Shown here: piece by piece, positions 32,829-41,619 of the stretch
Position numbering within the stretch: position 1 is the first letter of the stretch
Layout of the letters: every line of letters begins with the position of its first letter
Source: Streptomyces sp. 1-11
GTDB lineage: Bacteria > Actinomycetota > Actinomycetes > Streptomycetales > Streptomycetaceae
Direction: 5' to 3'
Assembly (NCBI RefSeq): GCF_007176755.1
Contig: NZ_BJTV01000015.1
Span: 124,001-188,000 of the forward strand
DNA: 64,000 nt
Position numbers and translations under genes: made by a program
Notes under the pieces: model-generated
The model's input: the letters and a program-made list of their open reading frames with translations, nothing else
Told to the model about the DNA's origin: nothing
The model's database searches: none

Positions 32829-34342
32829 GCGGCGGCCCTTCCGGTGGCGGCGGCCATCACCATCTCCTCGGTGGCCGCGGAGCGCGGGATCTCGGCGGTG
32901 ATCCGGCCCTCGTGCATGACGAGCACCCGGTCGGCCATGCCGAGGATCTCGGGCAGGTCGGAGGAGATCATCAGGACGGCGACGCCGTCGGCGGCCAGCT
33001 CGCTGAGCAGCCGGTGCACCTCGGCCTTGGTGCCGACGTCGATCCCGCGCGTCGGCTCGTCCACGATCAGCACCCTCGGGCCGGTGGCCAGCCACTTGGC
33101 GAGGACTACCTTCTGCTGGTTGCCGCCGGAGAGGGTGGAGACGGCGTCGGCGATCCGGGCGTACTTCACCTGGAGGCGTACCGCCCAGTCGAGGGAGCGG
33201 CTGCGTTCGGCGCCGCGGTCCATCAGTCCGGCCTTCACGGTCGTGCGCAGTCCGGTGAGCCCGATGTTGCGCGCGATGGACATCTCCATCACCAGGCCCT
33301 GGGCGCGCCGGTCCTCGGGAACCAGGGCGAGTCCTGCGGCCATCGCGGTGGACGGCGCCCCCCGGGTGAGCCTGCGGCCCTCGACCTCCACCTCGCCGGC
33401 GTCCCAACGGTCGACGCCGAACACCGCGCGGGCCACCTCGGTGCGGCCGGCGCCGACCAGACCGGCGAGACCGACGATCTCACCGCGCCGCACCTCGAAG
33501 GAGACGTCGGTGAAGACGCCCTCGCGGGTCAGCCGGCGCACGCTCAGCGCGACCTCGCCGGGCGTGACGTCCTGCTTGGGGTACAGCTCGTCCAGGTCGC
33601 GGCCGACCATCCGGCGGACCAGGTCGTCCTCGGTCATGCCGTCGAGAGGCTCGCTGGCGATCCAGGCGCCGTCCCGCAGCGTGGTCACCCGGCGGCAGAT
33701 CTGGAAGATCTCCTCCAGCCGGTGGGAGATGAACAGCACCGCGGCGCCCTGCTCGCGCAGGGTGCGGACGACGCCGAAGAGCCGGGCGACCTCACTGCCG
33801 GTCAGGGCTGCCGTCGGCTCGTCCATGATCAGGACCCGGGCGTCGAAGGAGAGCGCCTTGGCGATCTCCACGATCTGCTGGTCGGCGATGGACAGTCCGC
33901 GGGCGGGCCGGTCGGGGTCGAGCTCGACGCCGAGCCGCCGCATCAGGGCCGTGGTCGCCGCGTGCGTGGCCTTGTGGTCGATCCGGCCGAGGGCCCGGCG
34001 GGGCTGGCGGCCCATGAAGATGTTCTCGGCGATGGACAGGTCGGGAAAGAGCGTCGGCTCCTGGTAGATCACGGCGATCCCGGCGTCGCGGGCGTCGCCG
34101 GGCCCGTGGAAGACGACGGGCTCGCCGTCGAGCAGCACCTGTCCGGAGTCCGGGCGGTGCACCCCGGCGAGCGTCTTGATGAGGGTCGACTTGCCCGCGC
34201 CGTTCTCCCCGGCGAGGGCGTGCACCTCACCGGGCAGCAGCTCCAGGGAGACGCCTCGCAGGGCGCGCACGGCACCGAAGGACTTGGAGACGTCCCGCAG
34301 GGCCAGCACCGGGGTCGGCCCCGGGTCAGGCGGGTGGGTCAT
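32825..34342 (-). CDS. rhaT: Rhamnose ABC transporter ATP-binding protein
   Basis: A 505-residue double-ATPase of the sugar (RbsA/XylG) type. Domain 1 has Walker A GENGAGKSTLIKTLAG and Walker B VLIMDEPTAAL. Domain 2 has a degenerate Walker A (GLVGAGRTEVARAV) but an intact signature LSGGNQQKVVLAKWL and Walker B VLIVDEPT. This pattern is normal for the family. It is the first gene of the leftward operon, 261 bases from the divergent isomerase gene. GAGGAG precedes the ATG. Confidence 0.94.
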   Translation of the reverse strand: MTHPPDPGPTPVLALRDVSKSFGAVRALRGVSLELLPGEVHALAGENGAGKSTLIKTLAGVHRPDSGQVLLDGEPVVFHGPGDARDAGIAVIYQEPTLFPDLSIAENIFMGRQPRRALGRIDHKATHAATTALMRRLGVELDPDRPARGLSIADQQIVEIAKALSFDARVLIMDEPTAALTGSEVARLFGVVRTLREQGAAVLFISHRLEEIFQICRRVTTLRDGAWIASEPLDGMTEDDLVRRMVGRDLDELYPKQDVTPGEVALSVRRLTREGVFTDVSFEVRRGEIVGLAGLVGAGRTEVARAVFGVDRWDAGEVEVEGRRLTRGAPSTAMAAGLALVPEDRRAQGLVMEMSIARNIGLTGLRTTVKAGLMDRGAERSRSLDWAVRLQVKYARIADAVSTLSGGNQQKVVLAKWLATGPRVLIVDEPTRGIDVGTKAEVHRLLSELAADGVAVLMISSDLPEILGMADRVLVMHEGRITAEIPRSAATEEMVMAAATGRAAA

Positions 34343-34385
34343 GGGGGCTCCTCGACGACGCCGGCGGCACTGCCCCTCGACGTCG

Positions 34386-34397
34386 TGAAAGGTTTCA
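34386..34397. promoter_or_regulatory. LacI-type operator at the rhaT promoter
   Basis: TGAAA-GG-TTTCA is a perfect palindrome located about 14 bases downstream of the inferred rhaT -10 element, near the transcription start. It resembles the half-sites at 34552-34563, supporting one repressor for both directions. Confidence 0.6.
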
Positions 34398-34411
34398 ACT
34401 GGATTGCCGGG

Positions 34412-34441
34412 ACGTTAGGCATCCCGGGCATGTCACGTCAA
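34412..34441 (-). promoter_or_regulatory. Predicted rhaT promoter
   Basis: Read on the minus strand, TTGACG (34441-34436) and TAACGT (34417-34412) are separated by 18 bases. They are a good match to a housekeeping promoter reading into rhaT. Confidence 0.6.
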
Positions 34442-34451
34442 TGGGTCCGAG

Positions 34452-34466
34452 TCGAAAAACTTTCGA
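34452..34466. promoter_or_regulatory. Third palindrome in the rhamnose control region
   Basis: TCGAAA-AAC-TTTCGA is a perfect 6-bp inverted repeat located upstream of both divergent promoters. Its half-site differs from the two LacI-type operators, so it may bind a second regulator, an activator, or serve as a looping site. Confidence 0.45.
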
Positions 34467-34515
34467 TAGCCGAAGGTCACGGCAGAGTCACGGACGACGG
34501 TGTTGGCCGGAGTGC

Positions 34516-34544
34516 TTGACACCTCCCCGGACGCCTCATAGCTT
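34516..34544 (+). promoter_or_regulatory. Predicted rhaI promoter
   Basis: TTGACA (34516-34521), a 17-base spacer and TAGCTT (34539-34544) make a near-ideal vegetative promoter for this genus. Transcription would start at about 34551, inside or next to the operator. Confidence 0.7.
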
Positions 34545-34551
34545 GCCGTTC

Positions 34552-34563
34552 TGAATCGTTTCA
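34552..34563. promoter_or_regulatory. LacI-type operator at the rhaI transcription start
   Basis: TGAATCGTTTCA has the central CG step and TGAA/TTCA arms common in LacI-family operators. It lies 8 bases downstream of the -10 element, a repressing position. Confidence 0.65.
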
Positions 34564-34603
34564 ACAGCTCAGTCGTTCCACCCGACACCACAGGAGCCCC
34601 CAA

Positions 34604-35764
34604 GTGACCGACCTCGCCGCGGTGAAGGCCGCGCTCAGGACCCAGGCCGTCGAGACGCCGTCGTGGGCGTACGGGAACTCGGGGACCCGTTTCAAGGTGT
34701 TCGCGCAGCCCGGCATCCCGCGCTCGCCCCGGGAGAAGCTGGCCGACGCGGCCAAGGTCCACGAGTTCACCGGGGTCGCGCCTACGGTCGCCCTGCACAT
34801 CCCCTGGGACGCCGTCGAGGACTACGCGGCGCTGGCCGGGTTCGCCGAGAAGCAGGGCGTACGGCTCGGCGCCGTCAACTCCAACACCTTCCAGGACGAC
34901 GACTACCGGCTGGGCAGCATCTGCCACCCGGACGCCCGGGTGCGCCGCAAGGCGGTCGACCACCTGCTGGCCTGCGTCGACATCATGGACGCCACCGGCT
35001 CGCGGGACCTGAAGCTGTGGTTCGCGGACGGCACCAACTACCCCGGCCAGGACGACATCCACGCCCGGCAGGACCGGCTGGCCGAGGGCCTGGCGGAGGT
35101 GTACGCCCGGCTCGGGGACGGCCAGCGGATGCTGCTGGAGTACAAGTTCTTCGAGCCGGCCTTCTACACGACCGACGTGCCGGACTGGGGCACGGCGTAC
35201 GCGCACTGCCTGAAGCTGGGGCCGAAGGCGCAGGTCGTGGTCGACACCGGACACCACGCGCCGGGCACCAACATCGAGTTCATCGTCGCCACGCTGCTGC
35301 GGGAGGGCAGGCTCGGCGGGTTCGACTTCAACTCCCGCTTCTACGCCGACGACGACCTGATGGTGGGCGCCGCCGACCCGTTCCAGCTCTTCCGCATCAT
35401 GTACGAGGTGGTGCGCGGGGGCGGGTTCGGCTCCGAGGTGGCGTTCATGCTCGACCAGTGCCACAACATCGAGGCGAAGATCCCGGCGATCATCCGCTCC
35501 GTGATGAACGTCCAGGAGGCCACGGCCAAGGCGCTGCTGGTCGACCGGGAGGCGCTGGCCGCGGCGCAGGCCTCCGGTGACGTCCTGGGCGCCAACGCCG
35601 TGCTGATGGACGCCTACAACACCGATGTCCGGCCGCTGCTGCGCGAGGTGCGCGAGGAGATGGGCCTTGACGGCGACCCGATCGCCGCGTACGCCCGCTC
35701 CGGCTGGGCGGAGCGGATCGTCGCCGAGCGGGTGGGCGGGGAGCAGGCCGGGTGGGGAGCCTGA
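34604..35764 (+). CDS. rhaI: L-rhamnose isomerase
   Basis: A 386-residue xylose-isomerase-like TIM barrel of the RhaI type found in Streptomyces and Pseudomonas stutzeri, distinct from E. coli RhaA. It converts L-rhamnose to L-rhamnulose. Metal and substrate positions are visible in LKLWFADGTNYPGQDD, LLEYKFFEPAFY, VVDTGHHAPGTNIE and FDFNSRFYADDDLMVG. GTG start behind AGGAG. It is the first gene of the rightward operon and is preceded by a strong promoter with an operator. Confidence 0.94.
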   Translation: MTDLAAVKAALRTQAVETPSWAYGNSGTRFKVFAQPGIPRSPREKLADAAKVHEFTGVAPTVALHIPWDAVEDYAALAGFAEKQGVRLGAVNSNTFQDDDYRLGSICHPDARVRRKAVDHLLACVDIMDATGSRDLKLWFADGTNYPGQDDIHARQDRLAEGLAEVYARLGDGQRMLLEYKFFEPAFYTTDVPDWGTAYAHCLKLGPKAQVVVDTGHHAPGTNIEFIVATLLREGRLGGFDFNSRFYADDDLMVGAADPFQLFRIMYEVVRGGGFGSEVAFMLDQCHNIEAKIPAIIRSVMNVQEATAKALLVDREALAAAQASGDVLGANAVLMDAYNTDVRPLLREVREEMGLDGDPIAAYARSGWAERIVAERVGGEQAGWGA

Positions 35765-35829
35765 GGCGACCCGACCGCACCGCCCCCCGCCGCCCGTATC
35801 CACCCTCTTCCGCAGAAGGACCGAGATCC

Positions 35830-37869
35830 ATGGCCACGCATCCCGAAGCCGCCGCTCTGCTCGCCCGCTCGCACCGGCTGGGCGCCGACCCCCGCAACAC
35901 CAACTACGCCGGCGGCAACGCCTCCGCCAAGGGAACCGGCACCGATCCCGTCACCGGCGGTGACGTGGAGCTGATGTGGGTGAAGGGGTCCGGCGGCGAC
36001 CTGGGCACCCTCACCGAGGCCGGGCTCGCCGTGCTGCGGCTGGACCGGCTGCGCGCCCTCACCGGCGTCTACCCGGGTGTCGAGCGCGAGGACGAGATGG
36101 TCGCCGCGTTCGACTACTGCCTGCACGGCAAGGGCGGGGCGGCCCCCTCCATCGACACCGCCATGCACGGCCTCGTCGACGCCCCGCACGTGGACCACCT
36201 GCACCCCGACTCCGGCATCGCGCTCGCCTGCGCCGCCGACGGGGAGAAGCTGACCGCCGAGTGCTTCGGCGAGACGGTGGCCTGGGTGCCGTGGCGGCGG
36301 CCCGGGTTCCAGCTCGGCCTCGACATCGCGGCGGTCAAGAAGGCCAACCCGCGGGCGATCGGCGTCGTCCTCGGCGGTCACGGCATCACCGCCTGGGGCG
36401 CGACGGCCGAGGAGTGCGAACGCAACTCGCTGCACATCATCCGCACCGCCGAGGCCTTCCTGGAGGAGAAAGGCAGGGCCGAGCCGTTCGGCCCTGTCCT
36501 GGAGGGCTACGGCGCCCTGCCCGAGGCCGAGCGCCGGGAGCGGGCCGCCGCGCTCGCGCCGTACGTGCGGGCCGTGGCCTCCCAGGACCGGCCGCAGGTC
36601 GGCCACTTCACCGACTCGGACGTGGTGCTGGACTTCGTCTCCCGCGCCGAGCACCCGCGGCTGGCCGCCCTCGGCACCTCCTGCCCCGACCACTTCCTGC
36701 GCACCAAGGTCCGCCCGCTGGTGCTTGACCTGCCGCCGGCCGCGCCGCTGGAGGAGGCGGTCGCCCGGCTGAAGGAGCTGCACACCGCCTACCGCGAGGA
36801 GTACGCCGCCTACTACGAGCGGCACGCGCTGCCCGGCTCCCCCGCCATGCGCGGCGCCGACCCGGCGATCGTGCTGGTCCCCGGGGTGGGCATGTTCTCC
36901 TTCGGCAAGGACAAGCAGACCGCCCGGGTGGCGGGCGAGTTCTACGTCAACGCGATCAACGTCATGCGGGGCGCCGAGGCGGTGTCCGCGTACGCGCCGA
37001 TCGAGGAGTCGGAGAAGTTCCGCATCGAGTACTGGGCGCTGGAGGAGGCCAAGCTGCGGCGGATGCCCGCACCCAAGCCGCTGGCCACGCGCGTCGCGCT
37101 GGTGACCGGCGCGGGCAGCGGCATCGGCCGGGCCATCGCCCGGCGGCTGGCGGACGAGGGCGCCTGCGTGGTCGTGGCGGACCTCGACGGCGCGAACGCC
37201 GCGGCCGTCGCCGAGGAGCTCGGCGGCGCCGACAGGGCCGTCGCCGTCACGGTCGACGTGACCTCGGAGGAGCAGATCGCGGCCGCGTTCGAGGCCGCGG
37301 TGCTCGCCTTCGGCGGAGTGGACCTGGTCGTCAACAACGCGGGCATCTCCGTCTCCAAGCCGCTGCTGGAGACCTCGGCCAGGGACTGGGACCTGCAGCA
37401 CGACATCATGGCGCGCGGCTCCTTCCTGGTCTCCCGGGAGGCCGCCCGGGTGATGACCGCGCAGGGACTGGGCGGCGACATCGTGTACATCGCGTCGAAG
37501 AACGCCGTCTTCGCCGGCCCCAACAACATCGCCTACTCCGCCACCAAGGCCGACCAGGCCCACCAGGTGCGGCTGCTGGCGGCCGAGCTGGGCGAGCACG
37601 GCATCCGCGTCAACGGGGTCAACCCGGACGGTGTGGTCCGCGGGTCCGGCATCTTCGCGGGCGGCTGGGGCGCCCAGCGGGCCGCGGTCTACGGGGTGCC
37701 GGAGGAGAAGCTGGGCGAGTTCTACGCCCAGCGGACCATCCTGAAGCGGGAGGTGCTGCCCGAGCATGTGGCGAACGCGGTGTTCGCGCTCACCGGCGGG
37801 GAACTCACCCACACCACCGGACTGCACATCCCGGTCGACGCGGGTGTGGCCGCCGCGTTCCTGCGATGA
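35830..37869 (+). CDS. rhaEW: Bifunctional rhamnulose-1-phosphate aldolase / L-lactaldehyde dehydrogenase
   Basis: A 679-residue fusion. Residues ~1-410 are a class II aldolase (AraD-like) with the zinc-binding HVDHLHPDSG and GGHGIT. It cleaves L-rhamnulose-1-phosphate to dihydroxyacetone phosphate and L-lactaldehyde. Residues ~420-679 are a short-chain dehydrogenase (VALVTGAGSGIGRAIARRL, NNAGIS, catalytic Ser and YSATK) that in characterised homologues oxidises lactaldehyde to L-lactate. AAGGA precedes the ATG. The next gene's ATG overlaps its TGA, ensuring coupled translation with the kinase. Confidence 0.94.
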   Translation: MATHPEAAALLARSHRLGADPRNTNYAGGNASAKGTGTDPVTGGDVELMWVKGSGGDLGTLTEAGLAVLRLDRLRALTGVYPGVEREDEMVAAFDYCLHGKGGAAPSIDTAMHGLVDAPHVDHLHPDSGIALACAADGEKLTAECFGETVAWVPWRRPGFQLGLDIAAVKKANPRAIGVVLGGHGITAWGATAEECERNSLHIIRTAEAFLEEKGRAEPFGPVLEGYGALPEAERRERAAALAPYVRAVASQDRPQVGHFTDSDVVLDFVSRAEHPRLAALGTSCPDHFLRTKVRPLVLDLPPAAPLEEAVARLKELHTAYREEYAAYYERHALPGSPAMRGADPAIVLVPGVGMFSFGKDKQTARVAGEFYVNAINVMRGAEAVSAYAPIEESEKFRIEYWALEEAKLRRMPAPKPLATRVALVTGAGSGIGRAIARRLADEGACVVVADLDGANAAAVAEELGGADRAVAVTVDVTSEEQIAAAFEAAVLAFGGVDLVVNNAGISVSKPLLETSARDWDLQHDIMARGSFLVSREAARVMTAQGLGGDIVYIASKNAVFAGPNNIAYSATKADQAHQVRLLAAELGEHGIRVNGVNPDGVVRGSGIFAGGWGAQRAAVYGVPEEKLGEFYAQRTILKREVLPEHVANAVFALTGGELTHTTGLHIPVDAGVAAAFLR

Positions 37870-39314
37870 GCGGCGCAGTGCGGTCCTACGCGGCCGTCGA
37901 CCTGGGCGCCTCCAGCGGGCGGGTGATGGTCGGCCGGGTCGGCCCCGGCTCGCTGGAGCTGACCGAGGTGCACCGCTTCGCCAACCGGCCGGTCAGGATC
38001 CCGGAGGGCCTGCGCTGGGACGTCCTGGGGCTGTACGCCGGCGTGCTGGACGGGCTGCGGGCCGCGGGCCCGGTCGACTCCGTCGGCATCGACAGCTGGG
38101 CCGTCGACCACGGCCTGCTGGACGCGGACGGCGCCCTGCTGGGCAACCCGGTGCACTACCGCGACGCCCGCACCGAGGGCGTCGCGGGGGAGGTGTGGGC
38201 GACCGTGCCGGCCGCCGAGCTGTACGCGGCGACCGGTCTGCAGTACGCGCCCTTCAACACCCTGTACCAGCTCGCCGCCGCCCGCTCGAGTGCCCAGTTC
38301 GCCCAGGCGCGCAGGCTCCTGCTGATCCCGGACCTGCTGACGTACTGGCTGACCGGCGAACAGGGCACCGAGCTGACCAACGCCTCCACCACCCAGCTCG
38401 TCGACCCGCGCACCCGTGACTGGGCGTACGGCGTCGCCGAGCGGCTGGACGTCGACCTCGGGCTGTTCGCGCCGCTGCGGCGGCCCGGCGACCCGGCGGG
38501 GCTGCTGCGGCCGGAGGTGCTGGCGGAGACCGGGCTCACCGGTCCGGTGCCGGTCACCGCGGTCGCCTCGCACGACACGGCGTCGGCGGTGGCCGCGGTC
38601 CCGGCGACGCAGGGGCGTTTCGCCTACATCTGCACCGGCACCTGGTCGCTGGCCGGTCTCGAACTCGACGCGCCCGTGCTCACCGAGGAGAGCCGGGCCG
38701 CGAACTTCACCAACGAGCTGGGGCTCGACGGCACCGTGCGCTACCTGCGCAACATCATGGGGCTGTGGCTGCTCCAGGAGTGCGTGCGCGCCTGGGGCGG
38801 ACCGGATCTGGGGCCGCTGCTGCGCGAGGCGGCCGCGGTCCCGGCGCTGCGGTCGGTGGTGGACGCCGGCGACGAGGCGTTCCTCGCGCCGGGCGGCATG
38901 CCGGAGCGGATCGCCGAAGCCTGCCGGGCCTCGGGGCAGCCGGTGCCCGTGACGCGGGGCGAGGTGACGCGCTGCATCCTGGACTCGCTGGCCCTCGCCC
39001 ACCGCCGGGCCGTCGAGGACGCGCAGCGGCTGGCCGACCATCCGGTCGACGTCGTCCACATCGTCGGCGGCGGCACCCGCAACGCGCTGCTGTGCCAGCT
39101 CACCGCCGACGCCTGCGGGCTGCCGGTGGTGGCGGGCGCGACCGAGGCGGCGGCCCTCGGCAACGTGCTGGTGCAGGCCCGCACGCACGGCCTGGCGGGC
39201 GACCTCGCGAGCATGCGCCGGCTGCTCACGCGCACCCAGCCCCTGACCCGCTACACACCCCGGGGCGGCACCGCCCGCTGGCGGGAGGCGGCGGCGCGGC
39301 TCGCCACGCGGTGA
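37866..39314 (+). CDS. rhaB: Rhamnulokinase
   Basis: A 482-residue FGGY-family kinase that phosphorylates L-rhamnulose with ATP. Family features include YAAVDLGASSGRVMVGRV at the N-terminus, SHDTASAV and ICTGTWSLAGLEL in the middle, and HIVGGGTRNALLCQLTADAC in the ATP-binding half. Overlap with the aldolase stop (ATGA) places it in the operon. It supplies the substrate for the aldolase encoded just upstream. Confidence 0.95.
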   Translation: MSGAVRSYAAVDLGASSGRVMVGRVGPGSLELTEVHRFANRPVRIPEGLRWDVLGLYAGVLDGLRAAGPVDSVGIDSWAVDHGLLDADGALLGNPVHYRDARTEGVAGEVWATVPAAELYAATGLQYAPFNTLYQLAAARSSAQFAQARRLLLIPDLLTYWLTGEQGTELTNASTTQLVDPRTRDWAYGVAERLDVDLGLFAPLRRPGDPAGLLRPEVLAETGLTGPVPVTAVASHDTASAVAAVPATQGRFAYICTGTWSLAGLELDAPVLTEESRAANFTNELGLDGTVRYLRNIMGLWLLQECVRAWGGPDLGPLLREAAAVPALRSVVDAGDEAFLAPGGMPERIAEACRASGQPVPVTRGEVTRCILDSLALAHRRAVEDAQRLADHPVDVVHIVGGGTRNALLCQLTADACGLPVVAGATEAAALGNVLVQARTHGLAGDLASMRRLLTRTQPLTRYTPRGGTARWREAAARLATR

Positions 39315-39388
39315 GCCGCGCCCGCCGCCCGGCGGATATCACGCCGATTACCCTGCAAACGTCCGACGACCGAAGCCTAGGAGCCGCG

Positions 39389-40144
39389 ATGCGTGTCGCC
39401 CTGTTCCTGACCTGTGTCAACGACACGCTCTATCCGGACACCGGCCGGGCGGTGGTGAGACTGCTGACCAGACTGGGGGTCGAGGTCGACTTCCCGATGA
39501 ACCAGACCTGCTGCGGGCAGGCGCACTACAACACCGGCTACCGGCATGAGGCGGAGCCCCTGGCCCGGCACTTCGCCGAGGTCTTCGGGGAGTACGAGGC
39601 GATCGTGACCCCGTCCGGGTCGTGCGGGGCGATGGTCCGCGAGCTGTACCCGCGCATGGGCGAGCGAGCCCGGGCCGAGGGCCGCGGCGACGCGCTGGCC
39701 GGCGTGCTCGCGCCGGTGGTGCCGAAGACGTACGAGCTGACGGAGTTCCTGGTGGACGTGCTGGGGGTGACGGACGTCGGCGCCTACTACCCGCACCGGG
39801 TGACGTACCACCCCACCTGCCACGGACTGCGCGCACTGGGCCTGGGCGACCGGCCACGGCGGCTGCTGAACGCGGTCGAGGGACTGGAACTGGTGGAGCT
39901 GCCGGGCGCCGAGGAGTGCTGCGGGTTCGGCGGCACGTTCGCGGTGAAGAACGCCGACGTGTCGGCGGCGATGGGCGCGGACAAGGTGCGCGCCGCCGAG
40001 TCGACGGGCGCCGAGGTGCTGTGCGCGGCCGACAACTCCTGCCTGATGCACATCGGCGGCACGATGAGCCGGCTGCGCACGGACATGCGGCCGGTGCACA
40101 TCGCGGAGATCCTGGCGAGCACGGAGGAGGACCCGGCCGCATGA
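39389..40144 (+). CDS. lutA: L-lactate utilisation Fe-S protein LutA
   Basis: A 251-residue protein with two cysteine-rich CCG domains (NQTCCGQAHYNTGY and EECCGFGGTFAVKN), as in LutA/YkgE and heterodisulfide reductase-like subunits. Together with LutB and LutC it oxidises L-lactate to pyruvate. A TAGGAG site precedes the ATG. It follows the rhamnulokinase gene after only 74 bases with no terminator visible, so it is probably expressed with the rhamnose genes. The stop overlaps lutB (ATGA). Confidence 0.93.
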   Translation: MRVALFLTCVNDTLYPDTGRAVVRLLTRLGVEVDFPMNQTCCGQAHYNTGYRHEAEPLARHFAEVFGEYEAIVTPSGSCGAMVRELYPRMGERARAEGRGDALAGVLAPVVPKTYELTEFLVDVLGVTDVGAYYPHRVTYHPTCHGLRALGLGDRPRRLLNAVEGLELVELPGAEECCGFGGTFAVKNADVSAAMGADKVRAAESTGAEVLCAADNSCLMHIGGTMSRLRTDMRPVHIAEILASTEEDPAA

Positions 40145-41619
40145 GCGGAACGTACCTGGGCATGCCGGCCTTCCCCGAGGCGGCGCGCGAAGCCGTCGGC
40201 GACCCCACCCTGCGTGGCAATCTGCGCCACGCCACCCATACCATCCGGGCCAAGCGGGCCAGGGCGGTCGCCGAGGTCTCCGACTGGGCGGCGCTGCGGG
40301 AGGCGGGCAAGCGGATCAAGGACCACACGCTGCGCCATCTCGAGCGGTACCTGGTCCAGTTGGAGGAGGCGGTGACGGCGGCGGGCGGCACGGTGCACTG
40401 GGCCGCCGACGCCGACGAGGCCAACCGGATCGTCACCGAACTGGTCCGGGCCACCGGCGAGTCGGAGGTCGTCAAGGTCAAGTCGATGGCCACGCAGGAG
40501 ATCGGGCTCAACGAAGCCCTGGAGGCCGCGGGGATCCGCGCCTACGAGACCGATCTCGCCGAGCTGATCGTGCAGTTGGGCAAGGACCGGCCCTCGCACA
40601 TCCTGGTCCCGGCCATCCACCGCAACCGGGGCGAGATCCGGGACATCTTCCGCGCCGAGATGGCCGCGTGGGGCCGCCCCGCCCCGGAGGGCCTGAGCGA
40701 CTCCCCCGCCGAGCTCGCCGAGGCCGCCCGGCTGCACCTGCGGGAGAAGTTCCTGCGGGCCGAGGTCGGGATCTCCGGAGCCAACTTCATGGTCGCGGAG
40801 ACCGGCACGCTGGTGGTCGTGGAGTCCGAGGGCAACGGGCGGATGTGCCTGACCCTGCCCAGGACGCTGATCTCGGTCGTCGGCATCGAGAAGATCGTGC
40901 CCACCTGGCGGGACCTGGAGGTCTTCCTGCAGACGCTGCCCCGCTCCTCGACCGCCGAGCGGATGAACCCGTACACGTCGACGTGGACCGGCACCACGGG
41001 CGGGGACGGGCCGGAGACCTTCCACCTGGTCCTGCTCGACAACGGCCGCACCGACACCCTCGCCGACGAGGTGGGCCGGCAGGCGCTGCGCTGCATCCGC
41101 TGCTCGGCCTGCCTGAACGTGTGCCCGGTGTACGAGCGGGCGGGCGGCCACGCCTACGGCTCGGTGTACCCGGGGCCGATCGGCGCCATCCTCAGCCCCC
41201 AGCTGCGCGGCACCGGCAGCGAGATCGACGCCTCGCTGCCGTACGCGTCCTCGCTGTGCGGGGCCTGCTACGAGGTGTGCCCGGTCGCCATCGACATCCC
41301 GGAGGTGCTGGTGCACCTGCGGGAGCGGGTCGCGCAGGGTGGCGAGGCGGTCCGGGCGGGCAACAAGGTGGTGCTGAGGCCGGCCCGCGGTCACGCCGCC
41401 GAGCGGGCGGCGATGCGGGCCGCGCGCTGGGCGTTCGCCCACCCGGGCGCGCTGCGCGCCGGGCAGCGGATCGCCTCCCGCACCCGCCGGCTGCATCCGC
41501 GCGCACTGCCGGGTCCGGGCCGGGCGTGGAGCGGCACCCGGGACCTGCCGGCGGTGCCGGCGGAGCCGTTCCGGGACTGGTGGCGGCGTACGGACGGCGG
41601 GAAGGGCACGGCGAAGTGA
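40141..41619 (+). CDS. lutB: L-lactate utilisation Fe-S protein LutB
   Basis: A 492-residue protein. An N-terminal LUD domain (EVVKVKSMATQEIGLNEALE, GISGANFMVAETGT) is followed by two 4Fe-4S cluster motifs, CIRCSACLNVCPVY and CGACYEVCPVAI, and then a C-terminal tail. This is the standard LutB/YkgF architecture. The electron acceptor is probably the quinone pool, by analogy with Bacillus. It is translationally coupled with both lutA and lutC. Confidence 0.94.
   Translation: MSGTYLGMPAFPEAAREAVGDPTLRGNLRHATHTIRAKRARAVAEVSDWAALREAGKRIKDHTLRHLERYLVQLEEAVTAAGGTVHWAADADEANRIVTELVRATGESEVVKVKSMATQEIGLNEALEAAGIRAYETDLAELIVQLGKDRPSHILVPAIHRNRGEIRDIFRAEMAAWGRPAPEGLSDSPAELAEAARLHLREKFLRAEVGISGANFMVAETGTLVVVESEGNGRMCLTLPRTLISVVGIEKIVPTWRDLEVFLQTLPRSSTAERMNPYTSTWTGTTGGDGPETFHLVLLDNGRTDTLADEVGRQALRCIRCSACLNVCPVYERAGGHAYGSVYPGPIGAILSPQLRGTGSEIDASLPYASSLCGACYEVCPVAIDIPEVLVHLRERVAQGGEAVRAGNKVVLRPARGHAAERAAMRAARWAFAHPGALRAGQRIASRTRRLHPRALPGPGRAWSGTRDLPAVPAEPFRDWWRRTDGGKGTAK

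Noticed and set aside
34433..35803. Long open frame antisense to the rhamnose isomerase gene
   Set aside because: It mirrors the GC-rich third positions of rhaI. There is no ribosome site, the composition is repetitive (Arg/Val/His) and it crosses the control region. It is a shadow of the real gene.
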